Made by a program: the position numbers and the translations under genes
NCBI GenBank assembly: GCA_019240215.1
Contig: JAFAYQ010000036.1
Coordinates: 94,869-158,868, forward strand
Direction: 5' to 3'
DNA: 64,000 nt
Source of the DNA: Actinomycetota bacterium
GTDB taxonomy: Bacteria; Actinomycetota; Actinomycetes; Streptosporangiales; Streptosporangiaceae
In this document: piece after piece, positions 37,414-49,614 of the stretch
Layout: each line of letters begins with the position of its first letter
Numbering within the stretch: the stretch's first letter is position 1
The notes under the pieces: model-generated
What the model saw: only the letters and a program-made list of their open reading frames with translations
Told to the model about the DNA's origin: nothing
The model's database searches: none

Positions 37414-40400
37414 GTGGCGAAGGTCCGGGTTTACGAACTCGCGAAAGAGTTCGGTGTTGAGAGCAAGACCGTGATGGTCAAGCTCCAGGAAATGGGCGAG
37501 TTCGTACGTTCGGCGTCCTCGACGATCGAGGCGCCGGTCGTGCGCAGGCTCAAGGAAGCTTTTGGTCCCGAAGGGGGCCAGTCGGGTAAGTCCGGTGGCC
37601 GGTCCAACGGCGGCGCCTCGCAGCGCCCGGGACCGCGCCCGAACGGCAACGGCAACGGTAACGGCAGCAACGTCCAGGCCCGTCCGGGTCCGCGGCCGAG
37701 CGCGCCGTCTCCCAGTGCCAGCCCCGGGGCCGGTGCGCCCGCGGGCGCATCGCCGAGCGCGAGTGCCCCCAGCGCCCCGGCCGCCGAAACGCGCCCGGAG
37801 ACGCCGCGGGCGGCCGCCCCGGCTCCGGCCGCGCCGGACCGCACCGGGCCCCGTCCGGTGCCGCACGCTCCGGGTTCGTCCCGGCCGAGTGCGCCCAGCG
37901 CCCCCGGCGATGGCGCCGGTGGCGGTGCTCCCAGCGGTGGTGCTCCCAGCGATGGTGCGCCCAGCGGCAGCGGCGCGCGTCCGGGACCCCGGCCGGCGGT
38001 TCCGCACACCCCGCAGCAGCCGTCCGCGGGCGGCCGCGGTGGTCAGTCCGACCGCCCCGGTGGCCAGCGTCCGGGCGGTGCGCCGCGGCCGGGTCCCCGG
38101 AACGCCCCGCGTCCCGGCCCCCGGCCGGGCAACAACCCGTTCAGCTCGACCCCGACCGGCATGGGGGCGACCCCGGCCGCGCCCAGCCGTCCGGCTGGTC
38201 CCGGTGGCCAGGGCGGCGGTCAGGGTGGCCCGCGTCCGGGCACGCCCGCGGGCGGTCCGCGTCCCGGCCCCGGCCGGCCGCAGGGCGATCGCCCCGGCCG
38301 TCCCGGTGGCGGTGACGGCGGTCCCCGTCCCGGTGGCCCGCGTCCCGGCGGTCCCCGCCCGAGCCCGATGAACATGCCGTCGCGGCCGTCCTCGTCCGGT
38401 CCCGGGCGTGGTGGTCCCGGCGGTCCCGGTGGCCGTGGCGCCCCGGCCGGTGGTGGCCGTGGTGGCCCCGGTGCCCGTCCCGGTGGCGGCGGTGGCCGTC
38501 CCGGCGGCGGTGGCGGCGGTGGCGGTCGTCCCGGTGGCGGCGGTCCCGGTGCTGGTGGCGGTGCCCGTCCGGGTATGGGCGCGCCCGCCCGTCCCGGTGG
38601 CGGCGGCCGTGGCCGGAGCGGCACCCAGGGAGCCTTCGGGCGCCCCGGTGGCCGGCCGGGCCGGGCCCGCAAGTCCAAGCGGCAGCGTCGTCAAGAGTTC
38701 GACAACATGCAGGCCCCGAGCGTCGGTGGCGTGCAGGTTCCGCGCGGCAACGGCCAGGTCATCCGGCTGTCCCGTGGTGCTTCGCTGGCCGACTTCGCGG
38801 ACAAGATCGGCGCCAACCCGGCGTCGCTGGTCCAGGTCATGTTCCACCTCGGTGAGATGGTGACCGCGACCCAGTCCGTGAACGACGAGACCCTGCAGCT
38901 GCTGGGGGCCGAGCTCAACTACAACATCCAGGTGGTCTCCCCGGAGGAAGAGGACCGGGAGCTGCTGGAGTCGTTCGACATCGAGTTCGGTGAGGACGAG
39001 GGCGGCGACGAGGCCCTGGTGTCCCGGCCGCCGGTGGTGACCGTCATGGGTCACGTCGACCACGGTAAGACCAAGCTGCTGGACGCGATCCGGCACACCA
39101 ACCTGGTGGCCCGGGAAGCGGGTGGCATCACCCAGCACATCGGTGCCTACCAGGTCACCACCGAGGTCGACGGGGACGATCGCAAGATCACCTTCATCGA
39201 CACCCCGGGTCACGAGGCGTTCACCGCCATGCGTGCCCGCGGGGCCGAGACCACCGACCTGGTGGTCCTGGTGGTGGCGGCCGACGACGGCGTGAAGCCG
39301 CAGACCACGGAGGCGCTCAACCACGCGCAAGCGGCCGGGGTGCCGATCGTGGTCGCGGTCAACAAGGTGGACAAGGAGGGCGCTGACCCGCAGCGGGTCC
39401 GGGCCCAGCTCACCGAGTACGGACTGGTGGCCGAGGAGTTCGGCGGCCAGACCCAGTTCGTGGACGTGTCGGCCACCAAGGGCATCGGCATCGACGGCCT
39501 GCTCGAGGCGGTCATCCTGACCGCCGACGCCGAGCTGGACCTGCGGGCCAACCCGGACCAGGACGCGCAGGGCATCGCGATCGAGGCGCACCTGGACAAG
39601 GGCCGCGGCCCGGTCGGGACCGTGCTCGTCCAGCGCGGCACGCTGCACGTGGGCGACTCGATCGTCTGCGGCGACGCCTTCGGCCGGGTGCGGGCCATGC
39701 TCGACGAGAACGGCGACCCGGTCGACGAGGCGCCCCCGTCCCGTCCGGTCCAGGTGCTCGGCCTCAGCTCGGTGCCCGGCGCCGGTGACAACTTCCTGGT
39801 GGTCTCCGACGACCGGATGGCCCGTCAGATCGCCGAGCGGCGCGAGGCGCGCGAGCGCACCGCCCAGTTCGCTCAGCGGCGGCGGCGGGTCACGCTCGAG
39901 GACCTGGAGTCGGCGCTCAAGGCCGGTGAGCGCGAAGATCTGCTGCTCATCATCAAGGGCGACGTGTCCGGTTCGGTCGAAGCCCTGGAGGATGCGCTGC
40001 TCAAGATCGACGTCGGCGAGGAGGTCGGCCTGCGGGTCATCGGCCGCGGTGTCGGCGCGATCACCCAGGACGACGTCAACCTGGCCATCGCCTCGGACGC
40101 GGTGATCATCGGCTTCAACGTCCGGCCGGCCGGCCGGGCGGGCGAGCTGGCGCAGCGCGAGGGTGTCGACATCCGCTACTACTCGGTCATCTACCAGGCG
40201 ATCGACGAAGTGGAAGCCGCGCTCAAGGGCATGCTCAAGCCCGAGTTCGAGGAAGTGCAGCTCGGTACCGCGGAGGTCCGCGAGGTCTTCCGGGTGCCGC
40301 GGATCGGCAACGTGGCCGGTTCGCTGGTGCGGTCGGGCACGATCAACCGCAACAGCAAGGCGCGGCTGATCCGCGACGGCGTGGTCATCTCCGACAACCT

Positions 40401-40545
40401 CACCGTCGAGTCGCTCCGCCGGTTCAAGGACGACGTGACCGAGGTGCGCGAGGGCTACGAGTGCGGTATCGGGATCGGCTACAACGACGTCAAGGTCGAG
40501 GACGTCATCGAGACGTTCGAGATGCGGGAGAAGCCGCGGGCCTGA
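37414..40545 (+). CDS. infB: Translation initiation factor IF-2
   Basis: A 1043-aa GTPase that brings initiator tRNA to the 30S subunit. After an IF2_N domain ([26 protein letters not shown]) comes a very long disordered segment (about 50-418) rich in Gly, Pro, Arg, Ser and Ala. A second IF2_N module begins near 450. The G domain has GHVDHGKT (546-553), DTPGHEAF and [10 protein letters not shown], and then domains II, III and the C2 fMet-tRNA-binding domain. Length is greater than E. coli IF-2 because of the linker. GTG start with GTAGAGGAG upstream. Confidence 0.96.
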   Translation: MAKVRVYELAKEFGVESKTVMVKLQEMGEFVRSASSTIEAPVVRRLKEAFGPEGGQSGKSGGRSNGGASQRPGPRPNGNGNGNGSNVQARPGPRPSAPSPSASPGAGAPAGASPSASAPSAPAAETRPETPRAAAPAPAAPDRTGPRPVPHAPGSSRPSAPSAPGDGAGGGAPSGGAPSDGAPSGSGARPGPRPAVPHTPQQPSAGGRGGQSDRPGGQRPGGAPRPGPRNAPRPGPRPGNNPFSSTPTGMGATPAAPSRPAGPGGQGGGQGGPRPGTPAGGPRPGPGRPQGDRPGRPGGGDGGPRPGGPRPGGPRPSPMNMPSRPSSSGPGRGGPGGPGGRGAPAGGGRGGPGARPGGGGGRPGGGGGGGGRPGGGGPGAGGGARPGMGAPARPGGGGRGRSGTQGAFGRPGGRPGRARKSKRQRRQEFDNMQAPSVGGVQVPRGNGQVIRLSRGASLADFADKIGANPASLVQVMFHLGEMVTATQSVNDETLQLLGAELNYNIQVVSPEEEDRELLESFDIEFGEDEGGDEALVSRPPVVTVMGHVDHGKTKLLDAIRHTNLVAREAGGITQHIGAYQVTTEVDGDDRKITFIDTPGHEAFTAMRARGAETTDLVVLVVAADDGVKPQTTEALNHAQAAGVPIVVAVNKVDKEGADPQRVRAQLTEYGLVAEEFGGQTQFVDVSATKGIGIDGLLEAVILTADAELDLRANPDQDAQGIAIEAHLDKGRGPVGTVLVQRGTLHVGDSIVCGDAFGRVRAMLDENGDPVDEAPPSRPVQVLGLSSVPGAGDNFLVVSDDRMARQIAERREARERTAQFAQRRRRVTLEDLESALKAGEREDLLLIIKGDVSGSVEALEDALLKIDVGEEVGLRVIGRGVGAITQDDVNLAIASDAVIIGFNVRPAGRAGELAQREGVDIRYYSVIYQAIDEVEAALKGMLKPEFEEVQLGTAEVREVFRVPRIGNVAGSLVRSGTINRNSKARLIRDGVVISDNLTVESLRRFKDDVTEVREGYECGIGIGYNDVKVEDVIETFEMREKPRA

Positions 40546-40567
40546 CGTCCATCGGGGTCGGCGCGGC

Positions 40568-40867
40568 GTGTACGTCGCCGCGCTGACCCTGGACGTCCTG
40601 CTCGGGGACGTCCGGTCGCTGAAGCAGAAACGGGCCGTGGTCCGCCCGCTGGTGGCGGACCTGCGGCGGCACTACCCAGGGGTCGCGGTGGCCGAGACCG
40701 GCCATCTCGACCTGCACCGCCGGGCCGAGATCGGGGTGGCGGTGGTATCGGCCACCGCGGCCAACGCGACCGAGGTGCTCGACGAGTGCGAGCGGCGGGT
40801 GGCCGGCCACCCCGAGATCGAGCTGCTGTCGGCCCGGCAGCGGCTGTTCACCGATGAAGAGGAGTAA
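40568..40867 (+). CDS. DUF503 / YlxP-family protein
   Basis: A 99-aa protein of the DUF503 family: YVAALTLDVLLGDVRSLKQKRAVVRPLVADLRRHY at the start and ISARQRLF-like LLSARQRLFTDEEE at the end. It is regularly encoded between infB and rbfA and is thought to aid ribosome assembly or RNA binding, though the role is not settled. The GTG lies 22 bp after infB. Confidence 0.9.
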   Translation: MYVAALTLDVLLGDVRSLKQKRAVVRPLVADLRRHYPGVAVAETGHLDLHRRAEIGVAVVSATAANATEVLDECERRVAGHPEIELLSARQRLFTDEEE

Positions 40868-40873
40868 GGGACC

Positions 40874-41311
40874 ATGGTGGATGCTGCCCGGGCCGGTCGT
40901 CTCGGCGACCGGATCGCCCAGATCGTGGCCCAGATGCTCGAGACCCGGATCAAGGATCCGCGGCTCGGTTTCGTCACCGTCACCGAAGCCCGGCTCACCG
41001 GTGACCTGCGCGAGGCCACGGTGTTCTACACCGTCTACGGCTCGCCCGAGCAGCAGGCCGACACCGCCGCCGCGCTGGCCAGCGCGACCGGCGTGATCCG
41101 GTCCGAGGTCGGCCGCCAGACCGGCCTGCGGCACACGCCCTCGCTGACGTTCGTGGCCGACGCGGTGCCCGACAACGTCAAGCACATCGAGGAGCTGGTC
41201 GACCGGGCCCGCCTGGCCGACGAGGGACTGGCCAAGGTCCGGGAAGGCGCGGTTCCGGCCGGCGACGCCGACCCGTACCGGCACCCGGCCACCGACGACG
41301 AGGACGAGTGA
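40874..41311 (+). CDS. rbfA: Ribosome-binding factor A
   Basis: A 145-aa KH-fold protein for 16S rRNA 5'-end maturation. RLGDRIAQIVAQMLETRIKDPRLGFVTVTEARLTGDLREATVFYTVYG spans the conserved part; the AA-kink region and RHTPSLTFVADAVPDNVKHIEELV complete it. An acidic tail follows. It lies six bases after DUF503 and overlaps truB by four bases. The DHH phosphoesterase (nrnA) often found between rbfA and truB is absent. Confidence 0.94.
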   Translation: MVDAARAGRLGDRIAQIVAQMLETRIKDPRLGFVTVTEARLTGDLREATVFYTVYGSPEQQADTAAALASATGVIRSEVGRQTGLRHTPSLTFVADAVPDNVKHIEELVDRARLADEGLAKVREGAVPAGDADPYRHPATDDEDE

Positions 41312-42369
41312 GCCCTGCCGCCGGCCGCTCCGCCGCGGCTGAGTCCGGCCTGGTCCTGGTGGACAAGCCCGCCGGGATGACCTCGCACGACGTGGTCGGC
41401 CGGGTCCGGCGGCTGGCCGGTACCCGCAAGGTCGGGCACGCCGGCACCCTCGACCCGACGGCCACCGGCGTGCTGGTGGTCGGGGTCGAGAAGGCCACCC
41501 GGCTGCTCGGCCACCTGACCCTGGCCGACAAGGAGTACCAGGCCACGATCCGGCTCGGCCAGGGCACCGACACCGACGACGCCGAGGGCAACGTCTTGAC
41601 CGGCACCGCCAGCGCGGCGCACGTAACGGATGCGGCCATCGCGGCCGGGGTGGCCGCCCTGACCGGCCCGATCGAGCAGATCCCGCCCGGGGTCAGCGCG
41701 ATCAAGGTCGGCGGCCAGCGCGCCTACAAGCTCACCCGCGACGGGCAGGCGCCCGAGCTGGCCGCCCGCCCGGTCACCGTGCTCGCGTTCACCGTGACCG
41801 CGATCCACCGCCCGGCCAGCCCCGCCAGCCCCGCCCGCCCCGGCGACCCCAACAGCCCCACCAGCCTCGGCCGCCCCGGTGATCCCGCCAGCCTCGACCG
41901 CCCCGACAGCCCGGCCAGCCCCGCCAGCCCCGCCAGCCCCGCAAACCCCACTAGCCCCGGCGGCCCGGGCGACCTCATCGACATCGACGCCACCGTGGTC
42001 GCCTCCAGCGGCACCTACGTCCGGGCCCTGGCCCGCGACCTCGGCCGGGCGCTGGGCACCGCCGGCCACCTGACCGCCCTGCGCCGCACCCGGTCCGGCC
42101 CGTACCGGATCGAGGACGCGCGCACCCTGGACGAGCTGGCCGGCAAGTTCACCGTCACCCCGCTGGCCGAGGCGGCCGCGGCCGCGTTCCCCCGGCTCGA
42201 CCTCGACGCCGGCGACGCCGGCCGGGTGGCCCACGGCGGCCGCCTGCCCCCGGGCACCCTGCCGACCGCCGACGGGCCGGCCGCGGTCTTCGGCCCGGAC
42301 GGGTCGCTGATCGCGCTCATGCAGGAGGAAGGCGGCCGCACCAGGCCGCTCGCGGTTTTTGTGCCCTAA
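41308..42369 (+). CDS. truB: tRNA pseudouridine-55 synthase, with a low-complexity insertion
   Basis: A 353-aa pseudouridine synthase acting on U55 of tRNA. Catalytic Asp49 lies in GHAGTLDPTATGVL; substrate motifs KEYQATIRLG and IPPGVSAIKVGGQRAYKLTR follow. Residues about 169-222 are an unusual insertion made of repeated P-A-S and P-G-D-P units, placed before DIDATVVASSGTYVRALARDLG, the next conserved core motif. The family is normally near 300 aa. The GTG start overlaps rbfA. Confidence 0.94.
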   Translation: MSPAAGRSAAAESGLVLVDKPAGMTSHDVVGRVRRLAGTRKVGHAGTLDPTATGVLVVGVEKATRLLGHLTLADKEYQATIRLGQGTDTDDAEGNVLTGTASAAHVTDAAIAAGVAALTGPIEQIPPGVSAIKVGGQRAYKLTRDGQAPELAARPVTVLAFTVTAIHRPASPASPARPGDPNSPTSLGRPGDPASLDRPDSPASPASPASPANPTSPGGPGDLIDIDATVVASSGTYVRALARDLGRALGTAGHLTALRRTRSGPYRIEDARTLDELAGKFTVTPLAEAAAAAFPRLDLDAGDAGRVAHGGRLPPGTLPTADGPAAVFGPDGSLIALMQEEGGRTRPLAVFVP

Positions 42370-42471
42370 CCCACCGTCCCCTTGGTGCCGGCCGGCCCCC
42401 GGCGCATGGCACCCTTGGAGGGCAGGGCCCCTGGCGGACAGGGGACCGACGACCGGAGGAAGGAGCCGCGC

Positions 42472-43446
42472 GTGCGCCGCTGGCACGGCCTCGACGAGGT
42501 GCCGGACGACTGGGGTTCGTCCGTCATCACCATCGGCGTGTTCGATGGCGTGCACCGCGGCCATCAGCGCATCGTCGGCCGGGCGGTCGAGCTGGCCCGG
42601 GCGGACGCCGGCTACGGCGCCGACCGGCGGCTGCCGGTCGTGGTGGTGACGTTCGACCCGCACCCGGACGAGATCGTCCGGCCCGGCTCGCACCCGCCGT
42701 TCCTGTCCACCACCCGCCGCCGGGCCGACCTGCTCGGCGGCCTCGGCGCCGACAGTGTCTGCCTGGTGCCCTTCACCTACGAGTTCTCCCAGCTCGACCC
42801 GGACGAGTTCGTCCGCACGGTGCTGGCCGACCGGCTGCACGCGGCCGCCGTGGTGGTCGGGGCCGACTTCCGGTTCGGGCACAAGGCGGCCGGTGACGTG
42901 CCGCTGCTGGCCACGCTGGGGGAGAAGTACGACTTCAGCACCGAAGGGGTGCCGCTGCTGGCCGACGACGGGGTGACGATCTCCTCGACCTACATCCGTG
43001 AGCGGCTGGAGGCCGGTGACGTGGCCACCGCGGCCAAGGAGCTGGGCCGCCCGCACCGGGTCGAGGGCATCGTCTACCGCGGGCACATGCGCGGCCGCCA
43101 GCTCGGCTTCCCGACCGCCAACCTGGAGAGCCCGCCGCACACCGCCATCCCCGGGGACGGCATCTACGCGGGCTGGCTGGTCCGTTTGGAGGCCGACGGG
43201 TCCGAGCAGGAGCGGTGGCCGGCCGCGATCTCGGTCGGGCCCAACGCCACCTTCGGCGAGGCCGAGCGCACGGTCGAGGCCTACGCGCTCGACCGCGACG
43301 ACCTCGACCTGTACGGCGCCCACGTGGCCATCGACTTCATCACCCGGCTGCGCGGGACCGAGCGGTTCGACTCGGTCGAGGACCTGGTGGCCCAGATGCA
43401 CCAGGACGTGGACCGCACCCGCGAACTGCTGACTGAGAATAAATAA
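42472..43446 (+). CDS. ribF: Bifunctional riboflavin kinase / FAD synthetase
   Basis: A 324-aa enzyme making FMN and FAD. The N-terminal adenylyltransferase has TIGVFDGVHRGHQRIV with the nucleotide-binding His residues, and VVGADFRFGHKAAGD and SSTYIRERLEAGDV. The C-terminal flavokinase has GRQLGFPTANLE and NATFGEAERTVEAYALD. GGAGGAAGGAG precedes the GTG at 42472 by six bases. The FAD it supplies is needed by CoxM, PobA and the lactone oxidase in this window. Confidence 0.94.
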   Translation: MRRWHGLDEVPDDWGSSVITIGVFDGVHRGHQRIVGRAVELARADAGYGADRRLPVVVVTFDPHPDEIVRPGSHPPFLSTTRRRADLLGGLGADSVCLVPFTYEFSQLDPDEFVRTVLADRLHAAAVVVGADFRFGHKAAGDVPLLATLGEKYDFSTEGVPLLADDGVTISSTYIRERLEAGDVATAAKELGRPHRVEGIVYRGHMRGRQLGFPTANLESPPHTAIPGDGIYAGWLVRLEADGSEQERWPAAISVGPNATFGEAERTVEAYALDRDDLDLYGAHVAIDFITRLRGTERFDSVEDLVAQMHQDVDRTRELLTENK

Positions 43447-43447
43447 A

Positions 43448-43471
43448 CCTTTTTAACAGTTATGAAAAAGG
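43448..43471 (+). terminator. AT-rich hairpin after ribF
   Basis: CCTTTTT and AAAAAGG enclose an inner AAC/GTT pair, immediately after the ribF stop. It is strikingly AT-rich for this genome and probably terminates ribF transcription, leaving rpsO to its own promoter. Confidence 0.55.
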
Positions 43472-43648
43472 GTGGAAACGGAGCGAACCCCCGGTTCGAC
43501 CGGAGCTGGTCACGCCCCGTGGTACCGTGAAACGTTGCTGGCGTACGCCGGCGGGTCTGCTGCACCCTCATGCGGCGACCCTGGGGATCAGTCTGCCGCG
43601 GTTCGCGGTGGTCCCCGACTCACGAAGCGATTGACCTTAAGGAGCCAC

Positions 43649-43918
43649 GTGCCGCTCGATAATGCCGTGAAGAAGGAGATCATGGTGGAGCACGCGACCG
43701 CTGAGGGTGACACCGGTTCGCCGGAAGTCCAGGTTGCACTGCTGACCCGCCGGATCAACGACCTGACCGAGCACCTGAAGGTGCACAAGCACGACCACCA
43801 CAGCCGCCGTGGCCTGCTGCTCCTGGTGGGGCGCCGCCGCCGGCTGCTGAAGTACCTGGCGAAGAAGGACATCACCCGCTACCGTGCGCTTATCGAGCGT
43901 CTCGGTCTGCGCCGGTAG
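43649..43918 (+). CDS. rpsO: 30S ribosomal protein S15
   Basis: An 89-aa ribosomal protein with the exact family length. [36 protein letters not shown] at the start and [23 protein letters not shown] are canonical S15 sequence contacting 16S rRNA helices 20-22. The GTG start is preceded by TTAAGGAG. It lies upstream of pnp, the usual pairing. Confidence 0.97.
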   Translation: MPLDNAVKKEIMVEHATAEGDTGSPEVQVALLTRRINDLTEHLKVHKHDHHSRRGLLLLVGRRRRLLKYLAKKDITRYRALIERLGLRR

Positions 43919-44003
43919 CTTCTCTTTCCAGGCGGGGACGGGCGCCATTGCCCGTCCCCACCGGACAACTACACAAGCTCAACCAATATCCCGGGTCCCG
44001 GTT

Positions 44004-44093
44004 CCCAGCGACGGGCCGGTCCTCGGTAGTGGTCTTCGGGTACGCCCCATCGCGGGCAGAGCCGAGGACTTCAATCGAAGACCGGCCGCTGGG
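44004..44093 (+). other. Long RNA hairpin in the rpsO-pnp leader
   Basis: The 246-nt gap between rpsO and pnp can fold into one long interrupted stem: CCCAGC (44004-44009) with GCTGGG (44088-44093), GGCCGGTC (44014-44021) with GACCGGCC (44080-44087), and CTCGG with CCGAG further in. The position matches the RNase III-cleaved hairpin controlling pnp in other bacteria, including Streptomyces. The specific function here is inference. Confidence 0.6.
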
Positions 44094-44164
44094 CGTACTC
44101 CCGCCCCGGCCGCGCCGTCGCATCGGCACGGGTCCACGGGATTGACCGCAAGGAGGTCCCTCCT

Positions 44165-46482
44165 GTGGAGGGTGTTTTCACTGCCGAAGCCGTGATCGAC
44201 AACGGCGAGTTCGGCTCCCACAAGATCCGGTTCGAGACCGGCAAACTGGCCAAGCTGGCCGCCGGGTCCTGCGTCGTCACCCTGGACGACGAGACCGTGA
44301 TCCTGTCCGCCACCACGGCGGGCAAGCAGCCCCGTGAGGGCTTCGACTTCTTCCCGCTGACCGTGGACGTGGAAGAGAAGATGTACGCGGTGGGCCGGAT
44401 CCCCGGCTCGTTCTTCCGCCGCGAGGGCCGGCCGTCCGAGGACGCCATCCTCACCTGCCGCCTGATCGACCGGCCGCTGCGGCCGTCGTTCGTGAAGGGC
44501 CTGCGCAACGAGGTCCAGGTCGTCGAGACGATCCTGTCGCTGAACCCGGAGCACCTCTACGACGTGGTGGCCATCAACGCCGCCTCGCTGTCCACGCAGA
44601 TCTCCGGGCTGCCGTTCTCCGGCCCGATCGGCGGCGTCCGCGTCGCCCTGATCAAGGGTCAGTGGGTCGGCTTCCCGAACCACTCCCAGCTCGACGAGGC
44701 CACCTTCGACATGGTGGTCGCGGGCCGGGTCACCGAGAGCGGCGACGTCGCGATCATGATGGTCGAGGCCGAGTCCACCCCGAAGACCCTGAGCCTGCTG
44801 GCCACCGAGGGCAGCGGTGCGATCGCCCCGACCGAGGAGATCGTGGCCCAGGGCCTCGACGCGGCCAAGCCGTTCATCAAGGTGCTGTGCGAGACGCAGC
44901 AGCAGGTGGCGGCCCAGGCGGCCAAGCCGACCCAGGAGTTCCCGATCTTCCTCGACTACACCGAGGACGTCTACGAGGCCGTCGCCAGCGAGTTCTCCGA
45001 CGAGCTGGCCAAGGTGCTGACGATCGCGGGCAAGGCCGAGCGCGAGGCCGAGACCGACCGGGTCAAGGCGCTGGCCAAGGAGCGGCTGGCCGACCGGTTC
45101 GGCGACAAGGACAAGGAGATCAGCGCCGCGTTCCGGTCGCTGACCAAGAAGCTGGTCCGCGAGCGGATCATCCGCGACGGCCTGCGCATCGACGGCCGCG
45201 GCCTGGCCGACATCCGCCAGCTGTCGGCCGAGACCCACGTGCTGCCCCGGGTGCACGGCTCGGCCCTGTTCCAGCGGGGTGAGACCCAGGTCCTGGGGGT
45301 CACCACGCTGAACATGCTCCGGATGGAGCAGATGATCGACACGCTCAACCCGGAGCGCACCAAGCGCTACATGCACAACTACAACATGCCGCCCTACTCG
45401 ACCGGGGAGACCGGCCGGGTCGGCTCGCCCAAGCGGCGCGAGATCGGGCACGGCGCCCTGGCCGAGCGGGCCCTGATCCCGGTGCTGCCGACCCGCGAGG
45501 AGTTCCCGTACGCGATCCGGCAGGTGTCGGAGGCGATCGGCTCCAACGGCTCCACCTCGATGGGGTCGGTCTGCGCCTCGACCATGGCCCTGCTGGACGC
45601 GGGCGTGCCGCTCAAGGGCATGGTCGCCGGCATCGCCATGGGCCTGATCCACGAGGGCGGCGAGTACGTGACGCTGACCGACATCCTCGGGGCCGAGGAC
45701 GCCTTCGGTGACATGGACTTCAAGGTGGCCGGGACCCAGGACGTGATCACCGCCCTGCAGCTCGACACCAAGCTCGACGGCATCCCCGCCTCGGTGCTGG
45801 CGGCGGCGCTGACCCAGGCCCGGGCGGCCCGGCTGACCATCCTCGACGTGATGGCCGGGGCGATCTCCGCGCCGGGCGAGATGAGCCCGTACGCGCCCCG
45901 GATCCTCACCCTCAAGGTGCCGGTCGACAAGATCGGCGAGGTCATCGGGCCCAAGGGCAAGATGATCAACTCGATCCAGGACGACACCGGGGCCGAGATC
46001 ACGATCGAGGACGACGGCACGATCTACGTCGGCGCGACCGACGGCCCGTCGGCCGAGGCGGCCCGGAACGCGATCAACTCGATCGCCAACCCGCACATGC
46101 CCGAGGTCGGCGAGCGGTTCCTCGGCACCGTGGTCAAGACGACCACGTTCGGTGCGTTCGTGTCGCTGCTGCCCGGCAAGGACGGCCTGCTGCACATCAC
46201 CCAGATCCGCAAGCTGCACGGCGGCAAGCGGATCGAGAACATCGACGACGTGGTCCACGTCGGCGACAAGATCCAGGTCGAGATCCGCGAGATCGACGAC
46301 CGCGGCAAGCTGTCGCTGGTCCCGGTCGAGGTGGTCGAGCGTGAGGCGGCCGGCGAGGACCTGTCCGGCGGTCACAGCGACGGCGAGTCCCGGGGCCCGC
46401 GCGGCGACCGCGGTGACCGGGGCGACCGGGGCGGGGACGGCTCGCACCGGACCCGCCAGCGCAACCGGGGACCGCGCGACTA

Positions 46483-46483
<1 letters not shown>
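44165..46483 (+). CDS. pnp: Polyribonucleotide nucleotidyltransferase (PNPase; GpsI)
   Basis: A 772-aa phosphorolytic 3'-5' exoribonuclease. Two RNase PH-like domains (first about 15-150; second with [19 protein letters not shown] [15 protein letters not shown] and [24 protein letters not shown]), the KH domain ([20 protein letters not shown]) and the S1 domain ([28 protein letters not shown]) are all present. The C-terminus has RGD-type repeats ([10 protein letters not shown]), a disordered basic tail typical of actinobacteria. AGGAGG lies eight bases before the GTG. Overlaps the next gene by one base. Confidence 0.96.
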
Positions 46484-48524
<2,041 letters not shown>

Positions 48525-48684
48525 CCGGCTTGGCGGCTCACCCGCCCCCCTGAGCTCGCCGGTCCCACGGCTCCAGGCTCCCTGAGCTCACCGCCCCCAA
48601 TCGGTCCGCAGCGGCCCCGCCTAGCCGCCCGCTGACCGGCCCGACCTGATCTCGGCGGCCTTTTCCCCGTGACCGGCCATCGTC

Positions 48685-48750
48685 CCGCCGTACTCCGGTC
48701 CCCCCTCCGGTCCCGTCCCGCTCCCGGTCGTCCCGCCGTACTCCGGTCCC
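48685..48750. repeat. Intergenic 18-bp repeat, copies 2 and 3
   Basis: CCGCCGTACTCCGGTCCC occurs at 48685-48702 and 48733-48750, 48 bp apart, and again at 28303-28320. Copy 2 shares flanking CCCGTGACCGG and CTCCGGTCCCG with copy 1. Confidence 0.7.
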
Positions 48751-48839
48751 GCCCCAGCCTTCCCGGACGCCCGCTGGGCCGGGCCGCAGGCACGCCAGCA
48801 CCTCACACCCCGCGTGCCTCAGCAGCCCAGCCCTCGTTT

Positions 48840-48896
48840 GCCCGCAATGTCACATTGACGACACTCTTATGCCCGCGATGTCACATTGCGGGCATA
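48840..48896. terminator. Palindromic pair, probable bidirectional terminator of dapB and upp
   Basis: GCCCGCAATGTCACATTG (48840-48857) recurs with one change at 48871-48888. The second copy extends into a 29-bp near-perfect palindrome (48868-48896): TATGCCCGCGATGT, central C, ACATTGCGGGCATA. Its place 48 bp from the upp stop suits a hairpin terminator; the repeated core AATGTCACATT could also be a protein site. Confidence 0.6.
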
Positions 48897-48944
48897 AAGC
48901 CCCAGGGCGGGAGCGAGCCCCCGCCTGCGCACGAGCCCGCGTAG

Positions 48945-49586
48945 TCAGACCTCCCCGAACAGCCGGTCCCCGGCGTCCCCGAGGCCCGGGTAGATGTACC
49001 CGTGCTCGTCCAGCCGCTCGTCCACCGCCGCGGTGACCACCCGGACCGGCGGCCCCGCCTGCTCTCCGAACGCCTTTTCCAGCCGGGCGATACCCTCCGG
49101 CGCCGCCAGCAGCGAGACCGCGGTGACGGTGGCGGCCCCCCGCTCGACCAGCATGCCGATCACCGTCTGCAGGGTCCCGCCGGTGGCCAGCATCGGGTCC
49201 AGCACGAACGTCTCCCGCCCGGTCAGGTCGGCCGGGATCCGGTCCCCGTAGATCGACGCGACCAGCGACTCCTCGTCGCGAACGAGGCCCACGAAACCGA
49301 CGTCGGCCATCGGCAGCAGCCGGATCATGCCGTCGAGCATGCCGATGCCGGCCCGCAGCACCGGCACGATCAGCGGCGGCGGGTTCCCGATCTTGACCCC
49401 GGCCGCGTCGCCGAGCGGGGTCCGCACCGTGACCGGCTGGACCCGGACCTCGCGGGTCGCCTCGTACGCGAGCAGGGTGACGAGTTCGTCGGCGAGCCGC
49501 CGGAACGTGGCGGTCTCGGTGCTCACGTCGCGCAGCGCGGTGAGTTTGTGGGTGACCAGCGGGTGATCGATTACCAGAGTCTGCAC
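48945..49586 (-). CDS. upp: Uracil phosphoribosyltransferase
   Basis: A 213-aa pyrimidine-salvage enzyme converting uracil and PRPP to UMP. The PRPP loop [16 protein letters not shown], the GTP-site region [13 protein letters not shown] and the C-terminal uracil-binding [17 protein letters not shown] are all present. It starts [20 protein letters not shown]. Single gene, convergent with dapB. Confidence 0.96.
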   Translation of the reverse strand: MQTLVIDHPLVTHKLTALRDVSTETATFRRLADELVTLLAYEATREVRVQPVTVRTPLGDAAGVKIGNPPPLIVPVLRAGIGMLDGMIRLLPMADVGFVGLVRDEESLVASIYGDRIPADLTGRETFVLDPMLATGGTLQTVIGMLVERGAATVTAVSLLAAPEGIARLEKAFGEQAGPPVRVVTAAVDERLDEHGYIYPGLGDAGDRLFGEV

Positions 49587-49614
49587 GTGACCAGTGTGGC
49601 AGCCCGGACCGCGG

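Larger units (their letters stand above)
48525..48944. other. Non-coding convergent gap with two repeat types
   Basis: A 420-bp gap between the convergent dapB and upp genes. It holds two copies of the 18-bp intergenic repeat (48685, 48733) and a pair of related palindromic words at 48840-48896. Open frames in it are short, strand-ambiguous and Arg/Pro-rich; no gene is called. Confidence 0.6.

Noticed and set aside
37600..38670. Repetitive GC-rich DNA as a tandem repeat or frameshifted region
   Set aside because: It reads in frame as the disordered linker of IF-2, which is expected in this phylum.
37342..39648. Long antisense frame across infB
   Set aside because: Low-complexity antisense of the Gly/Pro-rich IF-2 segment; no protein motif.
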